Shown one piece after another: positions 50,732 to 62,710 of a stretch of 64,000 nucleotides of DNA. Below the pieces are notes generated by a model. The model searched no databases. It saw only the letters and a list, made by a program, of their open reading frames with translations, and had not been told where the DNA came from. The translations under genes were made by a program, and so were the position numbers. Numbering within the stretch: position 1 is the first letter of the stretch; each line of letters starts with the position of its first letter. The DNA is from Torymus aiolomorphi. Lineage: Eukaryota; Arthropoda; Insecta; Hymenoptera; Torymidae. Location of the stretch: assembly GCA_036365515.1 (NCBI GenBank), contig CM070877.1:111368011-111432010 (forward strand), written 5' to 3'.

Positions 50732-50795
<64 letters not shown>
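50732..50795. repeat. (TA)n microsatellite, about 64 bp
   Basis: Pure TA dinucleotides on the other side of the CpG-richer block. Confidence 0.95.
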
Positions 50796-50802
<7 letters not shown>

Positions 50803-53800
50803 GACACAGTTGGAAGGTTATACTCTTACTTATGGTTTTACTTAATTGCCATTTTTTCTTTTTACTTACTGAAGGGCAATATAACACCTTCGGTCAAAAA
50901 CGGTTGAGGTTGTAGTTAAAGGCAAAGGTAATCTATTCCTGTACGTACATTTTGATTGATGAACACAACGCGATAGAGAACGGCCAAATAAATATTATTA
51001 ACAACTGCCAAACCTTCGTTATTCATTCTGTACTTTGTCAACTCAGTTAAAAAATGTACGTACGATCATCCTTGTCAAACTCTGTTCAACCATAAGATAA
51101 CTAACTCGTCAATAATAAACAATTTACTTACAAAATTTTTTAATTAACGTATTCCACCAATGTAGGATTTGTAATATCCAAGAGAATTTAAACTAAATTT
51201 TGAAAAAAATTTATAATAATAAAATAAAGCAGTTCACTATAGTTTCAATTCAAATAGTTATTGTACCATTTCTTTGACTGTGATCAAAAAGTCCTGACTG
51301 TAATAAACTAATGAATAGTTATTCTTAGAATATTTCGATCAACGGCACTTTATTTTTCCAACTGTGTATATCACAACCAACACATAGTAAGAATAGATGA
51401 TAAAGATATATAGAAATATAGAGGTATATACAAGGAAAACAATCATGTAGTGAACACCACCTAGAAATGAAGCACACATAAAATACATTACAGTAGCGAG
51501 GGTGGGAAAGGATTGAAAGTCAAGGAGAGGGGTGAAAAAAGTAAACAAATAGAAGCTAAGGATACACTAAAAGATGAAAAGTATGAATTGAGGAATCACA
51601 GAAAATTAGAGCAGGCTACACTAATGGAAACGATAGTAGACATTTTAGCAACGCTATTCGACTTATAATAAGGTTTGAGTTCTCATGTCTATTGTAAACC
51701 GCGTTAAGTAATTTCCGTATAATGATAATAAAATCGAGCGTGGAATTAATTCTAAGACTATGTATACAGATCACCACTTCTTTCTAGATACGATGCAGGA
51801 AAAGTCTCACAATGTACACTTACAATGGGCATGTAAGAGAAAAGCTAACAACAGTTTACTCCATCCTAGCGCCTGACTAAATTACGTTATGTATATGTTC
51901 AATTCTGGTAGCTTTGATGTTTGTGTTTCGTTTCGTGTTCTTCGAGAATTGTGTAAACATTATAGATGGAGGTTCGACGCTAGTAATCACGTGCCTTTTT
52001 TATTGCACCAGGTACTTCTTCACTATCTATATATGTATAATTCATTTCGATCACAATGTAAAATGATAAGTTATTATTAAAAATAATATACAATCACACA
52101 AGCAATTTCATTAATGCCAACCAAATTTGAATGCAGAAGGAATTGTTTTCGATAAATTTTAAATTAGCAACTGAAAAATATAACCATAAAAAAATCAATA
52201 CAAAATAGGTTTTACATAATACTGTAATTAATACGTTTTTGTTTTTTCTTCTTATTCTCAGCATATAAAGGAACTACGTTATTCGATAAACTAGTTTGAA
52301 AAATTAGAATTTAGCATAATTTTGTTGTATTCCTATAAATTGCAAAATCTAAATCAAAAGAGAATTTTCATTTTTTATGGCCAGCTCATCAGTAAGAATG
52401 CATAGTAATCGAAATGAAATTTCGATTCAATTTCCATTTGCACGGTTATTGAGTTTTTGCTTCTTCCAAGTATAAATTAATAATTCAAAGCTACCTTTGG
52501 ATGCACTAGTGCCGACCTCTTTACCCAAGTATGTTAAAAAAACCTAGGAGTTCGTAGCACGTTAGTTATGTACTTGTTAGTTTGCTACCTTTGCTAAGTA
52601 TGTGTACGTTAATAAGTCTAAGTGTGTATAAGAGCGAGAGAACGTAAATTTTGATTCAATTAACGTCGAGACTTTAATTCATAGTATTTCAGCTCCGTTA
52701 ATCGTCCGGTTTAGTGTTGCGCGTCGCGACGCCTTTTTGCTAGTACTTTTTTCTGGAAAGAGATCTTTTTAATTGGCGTTTTAATTGGAAAAAAAAATCA
52801 TACGTGCCCACATTCGTAAATCAAGCGACTATTTTTCAGTGAGCTGTCAATGAATTACAGAGCATGATATCGCAATGTTTGTTCCGATCAGCGTTGCGAT
52901 ACATTCTACACTTTAATTGCTTTAATTACATTTTTCCTTGTAATGTTTTGTATATTAAATTTGAAATGCAAAATTTTTGTAAATCAGATTCGATTTAAAA
53001 TTTTAAAAATATAAACAAGAATTAAATACTGTTTAATAGTACTCATTAGTATTATTTATAATTAAACAATAAAAGTCTTAACAACGATACGATAGAAGTA
53101 ATGACGATTGTTCAAGCATCGTTGAATACCGGTAAAAGTTACTCAGCTGTAAATTGCACAATTCTAACTAGGTAAACAGATAACCTACATGAAATCGCAG
53201 AATAATAAGTACGCAGTAACGTAAGGCTTTGGACTTGGACAGATACGAGCGGAACCGTTAAAGAAAACAAGATTGTGAAAAGGTCATTCGCGAAGTTAAT
53301 TTCGCGTGTGCGAAAGAGCAGAAGCTCATGGTAGCGGCATTTATCGCAAACAGATTTTACGACATTATAAACATACAATGGTCGGCCACCGCGCGTCGAC
53401 CCACGACTAGTGCTACATACACCTACACATCTCGATCGATTTTCTGCCTCTGCGCGTACGGATGAGGGTATTGCGCACACCATACTAGCGTCTGGCCAAC
53501 TTCGCTCACCGCAAAGAGACTCGTTTCTTCCGAGAAAAGTCAAACATAGAAAAACAGCGGAAGAACAAACGAAAATTAATATATACACACATCTATATAT
53601 AGGTCCACAGCGTATACATAATAGAAAAAGGAAGCACGTTGGCGAGACAATAATAAAAGAGTAAAAGAAGCAGAGCAGATTACGACCTTCCGCAGGCCAA
53701 CTTCGATATTGGGTTTAATTTCATTTGACGTTTCCTCCCTGTATTTCTTTATGTATTGGTCGTAAGTAAAAAGAAGAAACAAAAATCGTACGTGGGTGTA

Positions 53801-54157
53801 AGTAGCACCGTACAGTGTAAAACGAGCTTTTCCTTCGACTACGCTCTTATGTTAACGGCATGTACCTACAGTGCCAGTGTTAAACTTATTCAAACAAACG
53901 TCGCTCTCTTGCTAGCATTAAAAAAATCTTCACACTTCTCACTATGACCGTTAAGGTAGTTCTATGGCTTTTCATTGAATACTATTTTGAAAATAAATCG
54001 CTTTAAATTTACTAAAATCTTTTCATTTTTCATTTCGACTTAACAAATAATCTTGCGGCAGAACATCTTGAACTAGAATAGATTACAGCTATAATGTAAT
54101 ATTCAAATATGTCTTTAACCATTAGAAAACCGGCATTTTTCCCTTGAAATTCGATAT
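50796..54157. other. Intron segment, no gene recognised
   Basis: 3.4 kb of mostly AT-rich DNA. A less AT-rich part at 53290-53560 has frames on both strands without motifs. Nothing is supported beyond that. Confidence 0.5.
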
Positions 54158-54705
54158 TACACGGAAAAAAAGTTTCCATTAAAAATTACTATTTTCTCTA
54201 CTAATCGGAGGACATACTCAAATTCTCAAGATATTTAATATATTTTTAGCAATTAATGGTATACACCTTTTTAAAAATAAATAAATATGGTTATAAAATT
54301 TGCTACATTACTTATATAAAATTGAGTACTTACTATACTAAATTTTCAAAACACTAATATTTGATAGAAGATGTAGCAATTTTTACGAGCCAGTTTACTA
54401 AAATTTGATAGAATTGTAGCAATTTCTACGAGTCACTTTACCAAAAATTACGAGACCTTCTGCTAACGACATCAGCAAGTCGACATAACCTTAAAAGAGA
54501 TTTACTTATCACCTTCTCTTCTATAAAATTAATTATAAAATATAACCTGCATATTTTTACAAATATTTATTAATTTAGAAACTCGTGTACTACATCCTTC
54601 GTGAAACAAATATTTAATTAACTTATTAAGATAATGAATTTGTCCCATTGTGGAACTACACAAACTGTAGCATATGTAGACGAGTCGAAACGTCTTTCGT
54701 GTAAG

Positions 54706-54777
54706 TGCACGTTGGCGTAGCGGTAAGATTGCGGCTTCTCGCGCGGCGGGCTCGGGTTCGACCCCAGCTCTCTGCGT
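54706..54777 (+). repeat. tRNA-like segment with consensus pol III boxes
   Basis: TGGCGTAGCGG matches the A box and GGTTCGACCCC the B box, followed by TTTTTTTT, a pol III terminator. It may be transcribed. The acceptor ends do not pair well, and the D/anticodon region GCGGCTTCTCGCGCGGCGGG is atypical, so a SINE head or tRNA pseudogene is preferred over a true tRNA gene. Confidence 0.6.
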
Positions 54778-54818
54778 TTTTTTTCAAATACAAAAAATTA
54801 TTTATTTCTTCTATTTAA

Positions 54819-55011
54819 TGTACACCCAACGGTAAAAATAACTTTGAAAATTGGAACTCCTGCTTTTGAAAGGTTCTAAAGGTTATGTTAGATAAATATC
54901 GAAGAGCAGGGCGTATACTCTCGCTTTAGGGTTAACCTAACCTTTATAACGTTCCAACTTCCATTTAAATTTTCAAAGTTATTTTTACCGTTGGGTGTAC
55001 ATTCACAATCT
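54819..55011. mobile_element. Nested palindromic MITE
   Basis: TGTACACCCAACGGTAAAAA at the left end is exactly complementary to the right end; AACTTTGAAAATT and AATTTTCAAAGTT also pair. It sits within the CACGG-ended element, directly after the tRNA-like segment. Confidence 0.8.
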
Positions 55012-55453
55012 AAAATATAACGTCGGTAATATAGATTGCGAAAAAAAATTTTTTAATTGTAAATTTCCGCTTTAGTTTCCGAAATACTAAAATTTGGTAA
55101 AGTGGATTCTAAAATTCAATACAATTCGAGTATGTCCCCAGTTTTCTATACAGTTTACTAAATTTTAGTCATTGAAGGAGTAATTTTTACTGGAAACATT
55201 TTTTCCGTGTATCTAGAGTTATGAATTATGTACATAAACAGCCAACAAATAAACGTTAACAATTTAACGAGGGCATTATAGGGCCTTTTTATGTAAGGAA
55301 GTTGGCGAGGTGATTGTGCATTTCGAGTCGTACACAACACAGTTAATGAATATAAGCCTCCGTTACAGCGCAGAATAATGATATTATCACCTGCTGCAGT
55401 GGAAAATAATATTATTATCTTTTACTTTTTCGGAGCACGCTCGAATAACGTTT

Positions 55454-55816
55454 ATCATGTACAGGATTTGAAACGAAAAGCACAATTAACAGAATGCAAA
55501 AATATATAAATATATCTAAAGCATAAATTAAATTCATACTGACACAATTGTAGAAAACCCATAGTACGAAAGGCGCATTTATAGAAAATACATGAGACGA
55601 ATGTCGCGAATACCGAGAATGTTATACACTAATATAGAAAAAACTACGGTTATTTCTACATTTACGGCATTCGCCTTATGTATTTTCTATAAATGCACCT
55701 TTCGTATTATATGTTTTCTACAATTGTGGCAGTATGAAATTAGCTTATTCTGTAGATATATTTATGCATTTTTGCATTCTGTTAATCGTGCTTTCTGTTT
55801 TAAATCCTGTATGATC
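55454..55816. mobile_element. Palindromic MITE, about 363 bp
   Basis: ACAGGATTTGAAACG and CACAATTAACAGAATGC at the left face GCATTCTGTTAATCGTG and TTTAAATCCTGT at the right. Arms continue through TTTCTATAAATGCACCTTTCG. Pairing may extend about 20 bp further on both sides. Non-coding. Confidence 0.75.
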
Positions 55817-57296
55817 AGCGTGCTTCTGCTAATGGGGGCGCACGTGTGCTATTTTTAATTTTCTGAAAGGTAAGGCATCTATCTATCAGCCTTTCGATAT
55901 ATCTAGTCCCACCCCATTTTTTGGTGATAAAGTAAAGACATAGTAGAACTGCCTGCATTTTTTTATGAAAATATTGCATAAAAAATAAAAAATAATTGTT
56001 CAAACATTTTTTTTAAATCTCAAAAACAAAAACTTAAAAGTAATTGTTCATTCGGAAATACTGTGGAGTATTTTATTTATGTATTTATAGACGTGTGCAT
56101 ATGTGTGTGTTTATAAGTTTCGAGATCAACATAGTCCCGTGATGTGAGTTCAAATGGTGAGTTAATTTTAAAACAAAAAAAATGTTTTATAAATAAATTT
56201 ATACGTTATATTTTCTCGAAAGATTTTACTGAGATTCTATTTTCAAACATACTTTAGCAGTTGCAAATATTCAATCAGTAAAATCTGGCCCATGCAAGTT
56301 CCCTAATTAATGAGTATAAAATGCCCGTTTGACGTACAGAACGTTATAAGCCGTTTTTTATGTCTTTATCGCGTCTTTGTTTTAAAAAAATTTGGATATG
56401 AATGATTGTATAAAGCCAAAGAACTATCTTAAGGTTTTCTTTTCCACTATATTTATCCATACGAAAAGTTTGAATTCATTTAAACGATTTCCAAATATTG
56501 ATTAACATTAGAAAAAAAAAAAACAAATCTTTTCTACGTAAATTATATAAGTGTATGAGCTTTTACGATGTCTTGTAAAATATTTTTGTTACATCTGGAA
56601 CGACGATTGAACGAATGCAATTCACACTCCTGACTAATGTGTACCGCAAGTAATTATATCGAGCTAATACTAGGCACGCCATAAGTGCCCTGTCATGCTG
56701 CTGCTTGAATCCTAGCAGTTTCTAAATACTTTGCTTGATGTCTCGTAAATTTATTGTTTTAGTTAACCAGCTATGGACGCCTGACGCCCTTCTTTCGCGC
56801 TCTTCGCTGATAAAGTGCTAATTCATCAAATAATTAAATACCATTAAATAGTGCAGCTAACGAGTATAAATGCACGTAATTGAAAGACTATGTACTGTCA
56901 GGAGTCTCTAAAGTGATAGCCCATTCATATTTCGAATTTTTCATGTGGCATCAATATAAAGATGTGTAACCGTGACAAGCGCGATTTCATTCGAGACTTT
57001 CTGGCCTACTTTAGCATGAAGAGGAAATTTTCAAGAATATGAATTGAGTATTGTTCGTGTATTTCTATAGTGACTCAGTTAACGGAAATTGATATAAAGA
57101 TTATCCACTTTTATTAAATATGTGACTAAATTAATGTAAATATTGAAAAAACTCTTATTTTTATGAAAAAAACTTAGAAGAAAACCATCCTTATCAATTT
57201 TATCCTTTTATATGTTACAATATGTAAAAAAATATTCAACAAGAATTTTGACGTAAAAAATACCCATAAAAAAGTTAAATCCTTTAGCATAAAAAT
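55817..57296. other. Intron segment, no gene recognised
   Basis: AT-rich DNA without supported features. Confidence 0.5.
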
Positions 57297-57441
57297 CTCG
57301 CGTAAAAATTGAAGCTATTGCAACAACATTGCTACTGTATTGAAAATTAATGTCGCTGATGTATTTGCTATATAGATGTACAACAATTGCAAGGCTATTG
57401 GCGCTATTTGCCGTGGGTGTTATTTCCAATGTATCGCCAAT

Positions 57442-58401
57442 CCGAGTAGAAATTTTCAAACGGGAATGACGCGGGACGGATCCGTCTGCCGTGATTCCTG
57501 ATCCGTACCTGATATTGTTGACGGATGAGTGCCGTACGAGGCATGTAACGCTGAACTGTATGAGGGCCGGATTATTTTACCTTTCTATAGATATTCTATA
57601 AGGATATATCCTTACGTCTGGTGAAACATCTGACCCTGATCCGGCCCTGATTCGGGCAACACATGGTTTATTGTCTAAATAATTTGAAAGCGAATATGTT
57701 CTATACGTAATAAAAATTAGAACATTTAATATTTTTTGATATATTTATTAAATCATATTTATACCACTCTAACCTCAAAATCACAACTTTGATATGATTT
57801 TTCGGCGCTCGTGGTATAAAATACCGTTCGAAACTAGTGCGTAAGTCACACCAGCTAAATAATCGACTTCCCCACCCGTGTCGAAATGTACTATTAATGT
57901 ATCTTATATATTTGGACACTACATTATAATCTTGTTTTTTTTACAACAAATATAAAACTAATATTTGCACTTTTTCGAACAATTATAATTCTACATCTAT
58001 TTGTACTTTATTTAATTAAACACTACTTATTTTTATTAAATATATTCTTTTTTCGAAATTTAGTACTTAACTTTTTCCTTCATTGTTTATCCATTATATT
58101 TATAAGGTTGTTCTTCGTACGACAGAAACGGAGCACTATTCAGATTTGAGACTATGACGCGCGCGTAAACAAATGCTCAAATACTAATGCTAATATAACG
58201 GAAAAATGACATGTACCTTATCCGGAAAATTTCACGGCGTTGTACCGGCCCAGATAAGGCTTGCTGTAAATGAGTTTATCGTACGGCAGAAACGCAAGTA
58301 CCTTACGATAAAAGCGTTACATGCCACGCGAGGGCCTTGCACGGCATGCGCCATCCGGCCCGTGTGATACCTACGGCACGCCGTATTTCATTTCTACTCG
58401 G
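57442..58401. mobile_element. Nested element with CCGAGTAGAAAT ends, 960 bp
   Basis: Begins CCGAGTAGAAATTTTC and ends with the complement of CCGAGTAGAAATGAAA. Subterminal GC-rich segments are partly complementary (GGCATGTAACGC at 57541, GCGTTACATGCC at 58314). The middle holds the dispersed repeat shared with 3281-3466. Confidence 0.65.
57755..57906. repeat. Dispersed repeat, second copy of 3281-3466
   Basis: ACCACTCTAACCTCAAAATC onward matches the copy inside the hAT-type element but lacks its 60-bp hairpin block. Its presence inside an unrelated element suggests an independently mobile sequence. Confidence 0.65.
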
Positions 58402-58436
58402 GAATATCTTAAGATTTAACTTCAAAAACAAAAAAA

Positions 58437-58513
58437 TTCTTGGGTGAATTCAAACTAGGAATCTTCGGATTACTATAGATTTGCTCGCTACCCACCGAGC
58501 TATTTCGTAGTTT
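58437..58513 (-). repeat. Decayed tRNA-like segment
   Basis: On the minus strand TAGCTCGGTGGGTAG resembles an A box and AGTTTGAATTC a B box. The gene-like structure is otherwise eroded. Confidence 0.45.
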
Positions 58514-58518
58514 CTTTT

Positions 58519-58596
58519 AATGAACGAAATGGAGGTTAAAAGTTGAAACAAGTGATCATTTGTTTTGAAGTAGATTTAACCTCTATTTCGTTCATT
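58519..58596. repeat. 78-nt hairpin, pre-miRNA-like in size
   Basis: AATGAACGAAAT and AGGTTAAA pair with TTTAACCT and ATTTCGTTCATT, and TTGAAACAA pairs with TTGTTTTGAA toward a small loop. Pairing is nearly continuous with one or two bulges. Location inside a repeat argues for a tiny palindromic insertion over a conserved miRNA. Confidence 0.55.
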
Positions 58597-58742
58597 GACA
58601 GAAACATTGGAAATAGCACCCAAGGCAAATAGCGCCAATAGCCTTGCAATTGTTGTACATCTATATTACCAATACATCAGCAATACTAATTTCGAATACA
58701 GTAGCAATGTTGTTGCAATAGTTTCAATTTTTACGCGGGATA

Positions 58743-59634
58743 TTTGGTTTATATTCCTTGATGGACCAATTTTCTTAAAGCCATTAATTACAATTATGTG
58801 TTACTTTGATTAGATTGAATTATTATGTCAGAACAAGTTAAAATTGCCATCCAAATAATCCAGAATTTTGTATTGCCATACTTGCATACGTTTATTATTG
58901 CGAGCTTGACGCGTAGAAGGGCATCTGGCGGAATCTAAGATTATAATATAGGATTCAATGGCATCATAAAACCGAAATAAAAAAGTACCTTTGCTCGAAA
59001 CTCAAGTCTCCGGATGGAACTGCAAACATTTACATTACATGAATGTGCTGTTAAAAAGTACAAGAGTACATTATGTAATATCTTCTTTTCGTACTGTCAG
59101 GTATTTTCAACGAACAATTTTTCTTTTGTAGACTGAGCACTGTCGGAATTCAAAATTTAAAATGTCTTATTTTTATCATCTTTAATGACAAAAAGTAGAA
59201 ATGAAAAGAACACGTATTGATCGAAGAATGACGATGACATCTTTTTGTAATTTGCTGAAGATCACAATAGCATGAGATAGTAAAAAATAGCTCGCCGATT
59301 GGGCGATAGATTGAGCGAGAATGATTTTAAGAATGCCGACAAAGTAATCTATTCGCGCGCTAAGGACTATAAAACGCATCCCGTCTTCAACGGGGAATGC
59401 AAATACACAGTGGCAGCAGTTAAAGCGTAAGAAAGGCGACGACCGCTGTAAAGACCGTGAGTGGCGGTAATCGTCGCGCGTAGGGACGATAAAAGGGCTA
59501 TTAAAAGGAGCGTTGCGGGAAGTCCTGCTGGATAAGCAGTGAGAGAGAGGGGGGAGGGGCAGAATGTAAAAGAGACAGATAGATAGATGGCGGTGAAGCA
59601 TGTGGGGGCTGGTAGGGGCTCAGTCGGCGCTTAC
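58743..59634. other. Intron segment next to Shab donor
   Basis: No repeat or coding feature supported. Frames crossing 59182-59634 are antisense or read into the exon from the intron. Confidence 0.5.
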
Positions 59635-60612
59635 CCTGGCGGCGATGGAGGTCGTCGGTTTTTCCAGCAGGTCCCAGAGGTACTTCTGGTACTGCGCGCA
59701 CTTGCCGTCGCCAAACTCCTCCTCGTCCCGCTGGCGCAGCGATTCGGCCTCCTTGCGCATCTCCTCGTGCACATGCTCCTTTCGCTGGTGGTACTTGTGC
59801 TGGCAGCAGCTCTCGAGATAGACCTCGTCCACGCCCCAGTACTCCAGGTCGTCGCTGAAGGCCAGCACGCACATCTCGTCGACGATGTGCAGCTTGCCCG
59901 TGCGGTAGAAGTTGAGGATGGAGCTGAAGGACTTGGGGTGCCGGTCGAAGAAGTACTCGTTGTCGATGAGCGAGTAGTCGTCGCAGATTTCGACGATGGC
60001 CTCGTGCGTGTCGCAGTCCCGCAGCCGACCGAGCCGCGTACGAGGCAGCCGCTCGAGGGTGCGCCAGAGTACCTCGTGCTTCACGCCGCCCACGTTGATG
60101 GAGACGCGCCGGTTGAGGGCCTTGCTGCGCATGATCATGAACGGCTCGGGCGGTAGCGAGCTCATCGACTGCGAGAAGCCGCGCTGCTGCAGCTCGAGCG
60201 GGAGCGGGGCCGCGCCCGGGCCGGGCGCCGGCGGCGGCGGGGGCAGCGCCGGCACCGCGCCCCCCACTGCGGCCGGGCCCGGCGCGGGGACCGGGAAGCC
60301 GGCCGGGGCGTAGCGTACCTCCTTGCCGGCCTGCTGGGGCTGCTGGCCGGCGCCGGCCGTCGTCATCGCCGCCTGCAGCAGAGCGCCGCCGCCGGGGAAG
60401 AAGGAGGCGACGGCGCCGGGCGCGGCTGCGTCGAAGACGAGGGCCTGCGGCTGGCCCGGCTGATGCTGGGGGTTGCCGAGGTGCTGCGGCTGGAAGGCTT
60501 GCTGCTGGCATAGCAAGCTGGTGCTGCTGCTGCTGTTGTTCCCGTTGCGATCCGGCTCGACGCTCGTCCCGCCGCCTTCGCCCTCGTACCGCGTCTTGTT
60601 GTCCTTGAGCAT
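59635..60612 (-). CDS. Shab: Shab (Kv2) potassium channel, N-terminal and T1 tetramerisation exon
   Basis: Encodes the cytoplasmic N-terminus and the T1 (BTB-like) assembly domain that makes Kv2 subunits tetramerise with their own kind. The chosen start is ATG at 60612, the first ATG after an in-frame TGA at 60679-60681; this gives exactly 326 codons. Residues about 20-175 are low complexity (Ser, Gln, Pro, Gly, Ala). T1 begins at [20 protein letters not shown] and continues through [40 protein letters not shown] and a charged linker ending [12 protein letters not shown]. The exon ends at the donor AGG/GTAAGC and joins the pore exon in phase 0. The T1 domain is nearly identical to that of other insect Shab proteins. 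The variable N-terminus could also be reached by splicing to the acceptor-like GGCGCAG at 60661. Confidence 0.95.
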
Positions 60613-60759
60613 CGGGTGAGCCGCGACGAGGGAAGGAGAGCTACCTGGCAGCTCCTCCACCTGCGCCGGGCCAGCCGCTCACCCGCCGGCGCTGAGGCTG
60701 CTCACCACCTCCGACCACCGAGTCACGGGGATGGCCGAGCGCCGCGGCGTCATAATAGC
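60613..60759 (-). promoter_or_regulatory. Shab 5' untranslated region with upstream ORF and splice acceptor
   Basis: On the minus strand TTTCTTTTCGCAG ends at 60760 and looks like a good 3' splice site. The exon would therefore begin at 60759 and an earlier non-coding exon would exist outside this window or further right. A short ORF starts at ATG 60753 and stops at TGA 60679, 24 codons, in the same frame as Shab. It could reduce translation of the channel. Confidence 0.6.
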
Positions 60760-61244
60760 CTGCGAAAAGAAACAGAATGTGCCCATCAGCCTTTACTCTT
60801 TCTCCGCCCACTCTATTTTCTACAAGATGGATTATTATAATACGTTGGAGGTCAGAGAGCCTCCCAAAGAGGTATGTCTTTAACGGTGAAAAAAGCTTTT
60901 CACTGTCAATTTATGCATACGTGCGAGTATCTATCTGTAGAAGAGACCGGAGATAGATGGCCGACTTTTCACATTTTATTTTTTTACAAAAACTAGAAAT
61001 TTAATGAACTAAATTTTTTCAATATTTCAAAGTACTCCATCTAGAGAATATTAATGATTTTTCTTCAAACTTGTAGGATGATCCCGAGAAAAGCTAGAAT
61101 CAACTTTTAACCGTGCGATTTTTGGCCAACCTGCCCCACAAGCGGGGTAGGTTGGCCATGGATCTGGGATAAGCTCACCGATGATAAATCTTAGAATAAA
61201 ATACAAGAATTAAAGATATTATTATATTAAATCCTCTATTATAT
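60760..61244. other. Upstream intron or promoter region of Shab, nothing specific
   Basis: AT-rich after the GC-rich exon. GACGTCACATCTGACGTCAC at 61273 lies just to the right, in the adjacent MITE. No promoter element could be identified with confidence. Confidence 0.4.
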
Positions 61245-61248
61245 TTAA

Positions 61249-61695
61249 GGAGCTTCATTTTAAGATAACTTGTGACGTCACATCTGACGTCACATCTGAT
61301 AGTTCACACCCTTCTCTTATAAACGAACATCCAAATGGCATATTTTATTTAATTATTTATTTATTTATTTTATAAATCAACGGGCTTTAGGCCCAATACA
61401 ACAAAATAGTTTTATAGGCAACACATGGGCATGTTTAATTAAACAGATAGATAAAGAAATCAATATAATTTTAATTTGATTGATTTCATACAAGTTTTAA
61501 AAGAAAAAATGGAATTCGCATTGATTAACTTAAATTGCAGCAAATTTCAAGACTGACGAAGTGATGAATGAACATTTTTTGGATAATTTTTGGATAATTT
61601 TTAGATAATTCAAAAATATGCAGTTGGATGTTCGTTTATAAGAGAAGGATGCGACGTCAGATGTGACGTCATTATTGATCTTAAAATGAAGCTGC
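61249..61695. mobile_element. TTAA-flanked palindromic MITE
   Basis: Flanked by TTAA at 61245-61248 and 61696-61699. Ends are GGAGCTTCATTTTAAGAT and the complement of GCAGCTTCATTTTAAGAT. Subterminal GACGTCACATCTGACGTCAC, a doubled CRE-like GACGTCA sequence, is present on both sides. It adjoins the Helitron fragment. Confidence 0.85.
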
Positions 61696-61709
61696 TTAAA
61701 ATAATAAAA

Positions 61710-62710
61710 ATCGAAATTCAATATGACGAAATTAAACTATATGTTAATACAAGATTTCTATGCCCTCGTGAAGCAATGAATCGTCTACTAGAATATAAAA
61801 TAAGCGGATTATCATACGTTATTTATAGATTACCTGTTCACAATAAGGATGAACAAAAATGTTTATTTCAAAGAAAATTGCGAAGAAGAGTTTATAAGTA
61901 AAACCGTTGGTACAGCACTAACTGCTTGGCTTGGACTAAATCAAAGGGATATTGATGCTCGCCAATATTTATATATGGACATACCTTATTAATATGTTTT
62001 GGATGATAAAACTAAATTGTGGAATAAAAGGGAAAAATTTAATAAATCGATTTTAAGTAGAATGAATTTAGTAAGTCCAAAACAGCAAGAACGCTTTTTT
62101 TTCAAGAATGTTATTATTGCATGTCAAAAAAGAGACTTCGTATGAATATTTAAGAACATACGACGACATTGCATATTCAAGTTATTTCGTAGATGCTAAG
62201 GCTAGAAATTTGATTGTAACAGATGAAGAGTGTAATAAATGCTTAGAAAAATCATCTCAATACAGATTTCTTCGAAGTATGTGTAATCTATTTGCTTACA
62301 TATGTGTTTTTCATAATCCAGTTAATGCTATCAAACTATTTCAAAAGTATAAAGTTCATTTCTATCCATTAAAAATGAATGAAGAAGAAGGCTAACAATA
62401 TGCATTGAGTGTAATAAATAAGATCGTAACATTGCATGGTTTTTCTTTACTTGATTTTAACTTGCCAGTACTACAAAACACATATGTTTTTACGATGATA
62501 ACACAGTTGTAAACCATATTGATAAGAAAGTATTATGAATGATAACATTTTTACATTAACAGATACTCAGAGAATCATTTTTAACACTGTGAATAATGCA
62601 ATATATGAAAAATTAAGTAATAAGTGTATTTTTGTTGTTGGTCCTGGAGGTAGCGGGTAAAGTTATTTACTAAATACATTAATTTTATATTTTACAATAA
62701 ATCATATCAA
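61710..62710 (+). pseudogene. Broken Helitron helicase (Rep/Hel) gene
   Basis: Pieces of a Helitron Pif1-family helicase can be followed in order through several frames. They are YVNTRFLCPREAMNRLLEYK and SYVIYRLPVHN (61740-61840), LTAWLGLNQRDIDARQYLYM (about 61930-61990), LLLHVKKETSYEYLRTYDD with CNKCLE (62108-62270), and LTDTQRIIFN followed by the Walker A loop GPGGSG (about 62640). A TAA stop falls immediately after GPGGSG, where the catalytic lysine would be. Frame changes near 61890 and 62100 and stops near 61990, 62395 and 62659 show it is dead. No replication-initiator part is visible upstream, and the C-terminal helicase motifs are missing. The order and motifs match Helitron helicases well; confidence is high for family and complete for inactivity. 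Confidence 0.85.

Larger units (their letters stand above)
54160..55209. mobile_element. TA-flanked CACGG-ended palindromic element, 1.05 kb
   Basis: The left end CACGGAAAAAAAGTTTCCA and complementary right end TGGAAACATTTTTTCCGTG are flanked by TA (54158-54159, 55210-55211). The subterminal GGACATACTCAAATTCT-like and CGAGTATGTCCC sequences also pair. It carries a tRNA-like segment and a smaller palindrome. No transposase. Confidence 0.8.
57297..58742. mobile_element. Foldback element with nested insertions
   Basis: Arms 57297-57434 and 58603-58742 are complementary, for example CAATTGCAAGGCTATTGGCG and its complement. The interior is filled by a second element (57442-58401), a tRNA-like segment and a short hairpin. 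Original size without insertions would be about 300-400 bp. Confidence 0.75.

Noticed and set aside
54706..54777. Functional tRNA gene
   Set aside because: Pol III boxes are good but the acceptor stem and anticodon arm do not fold properly.
59501..60511. Long open frames in other phases across the Shab T1 exon, on both strands
   Set aside because: They are GC-rich shadows with Ala/Arg/Pro-biased composition and no domains; the Shab frame explains the sequence.
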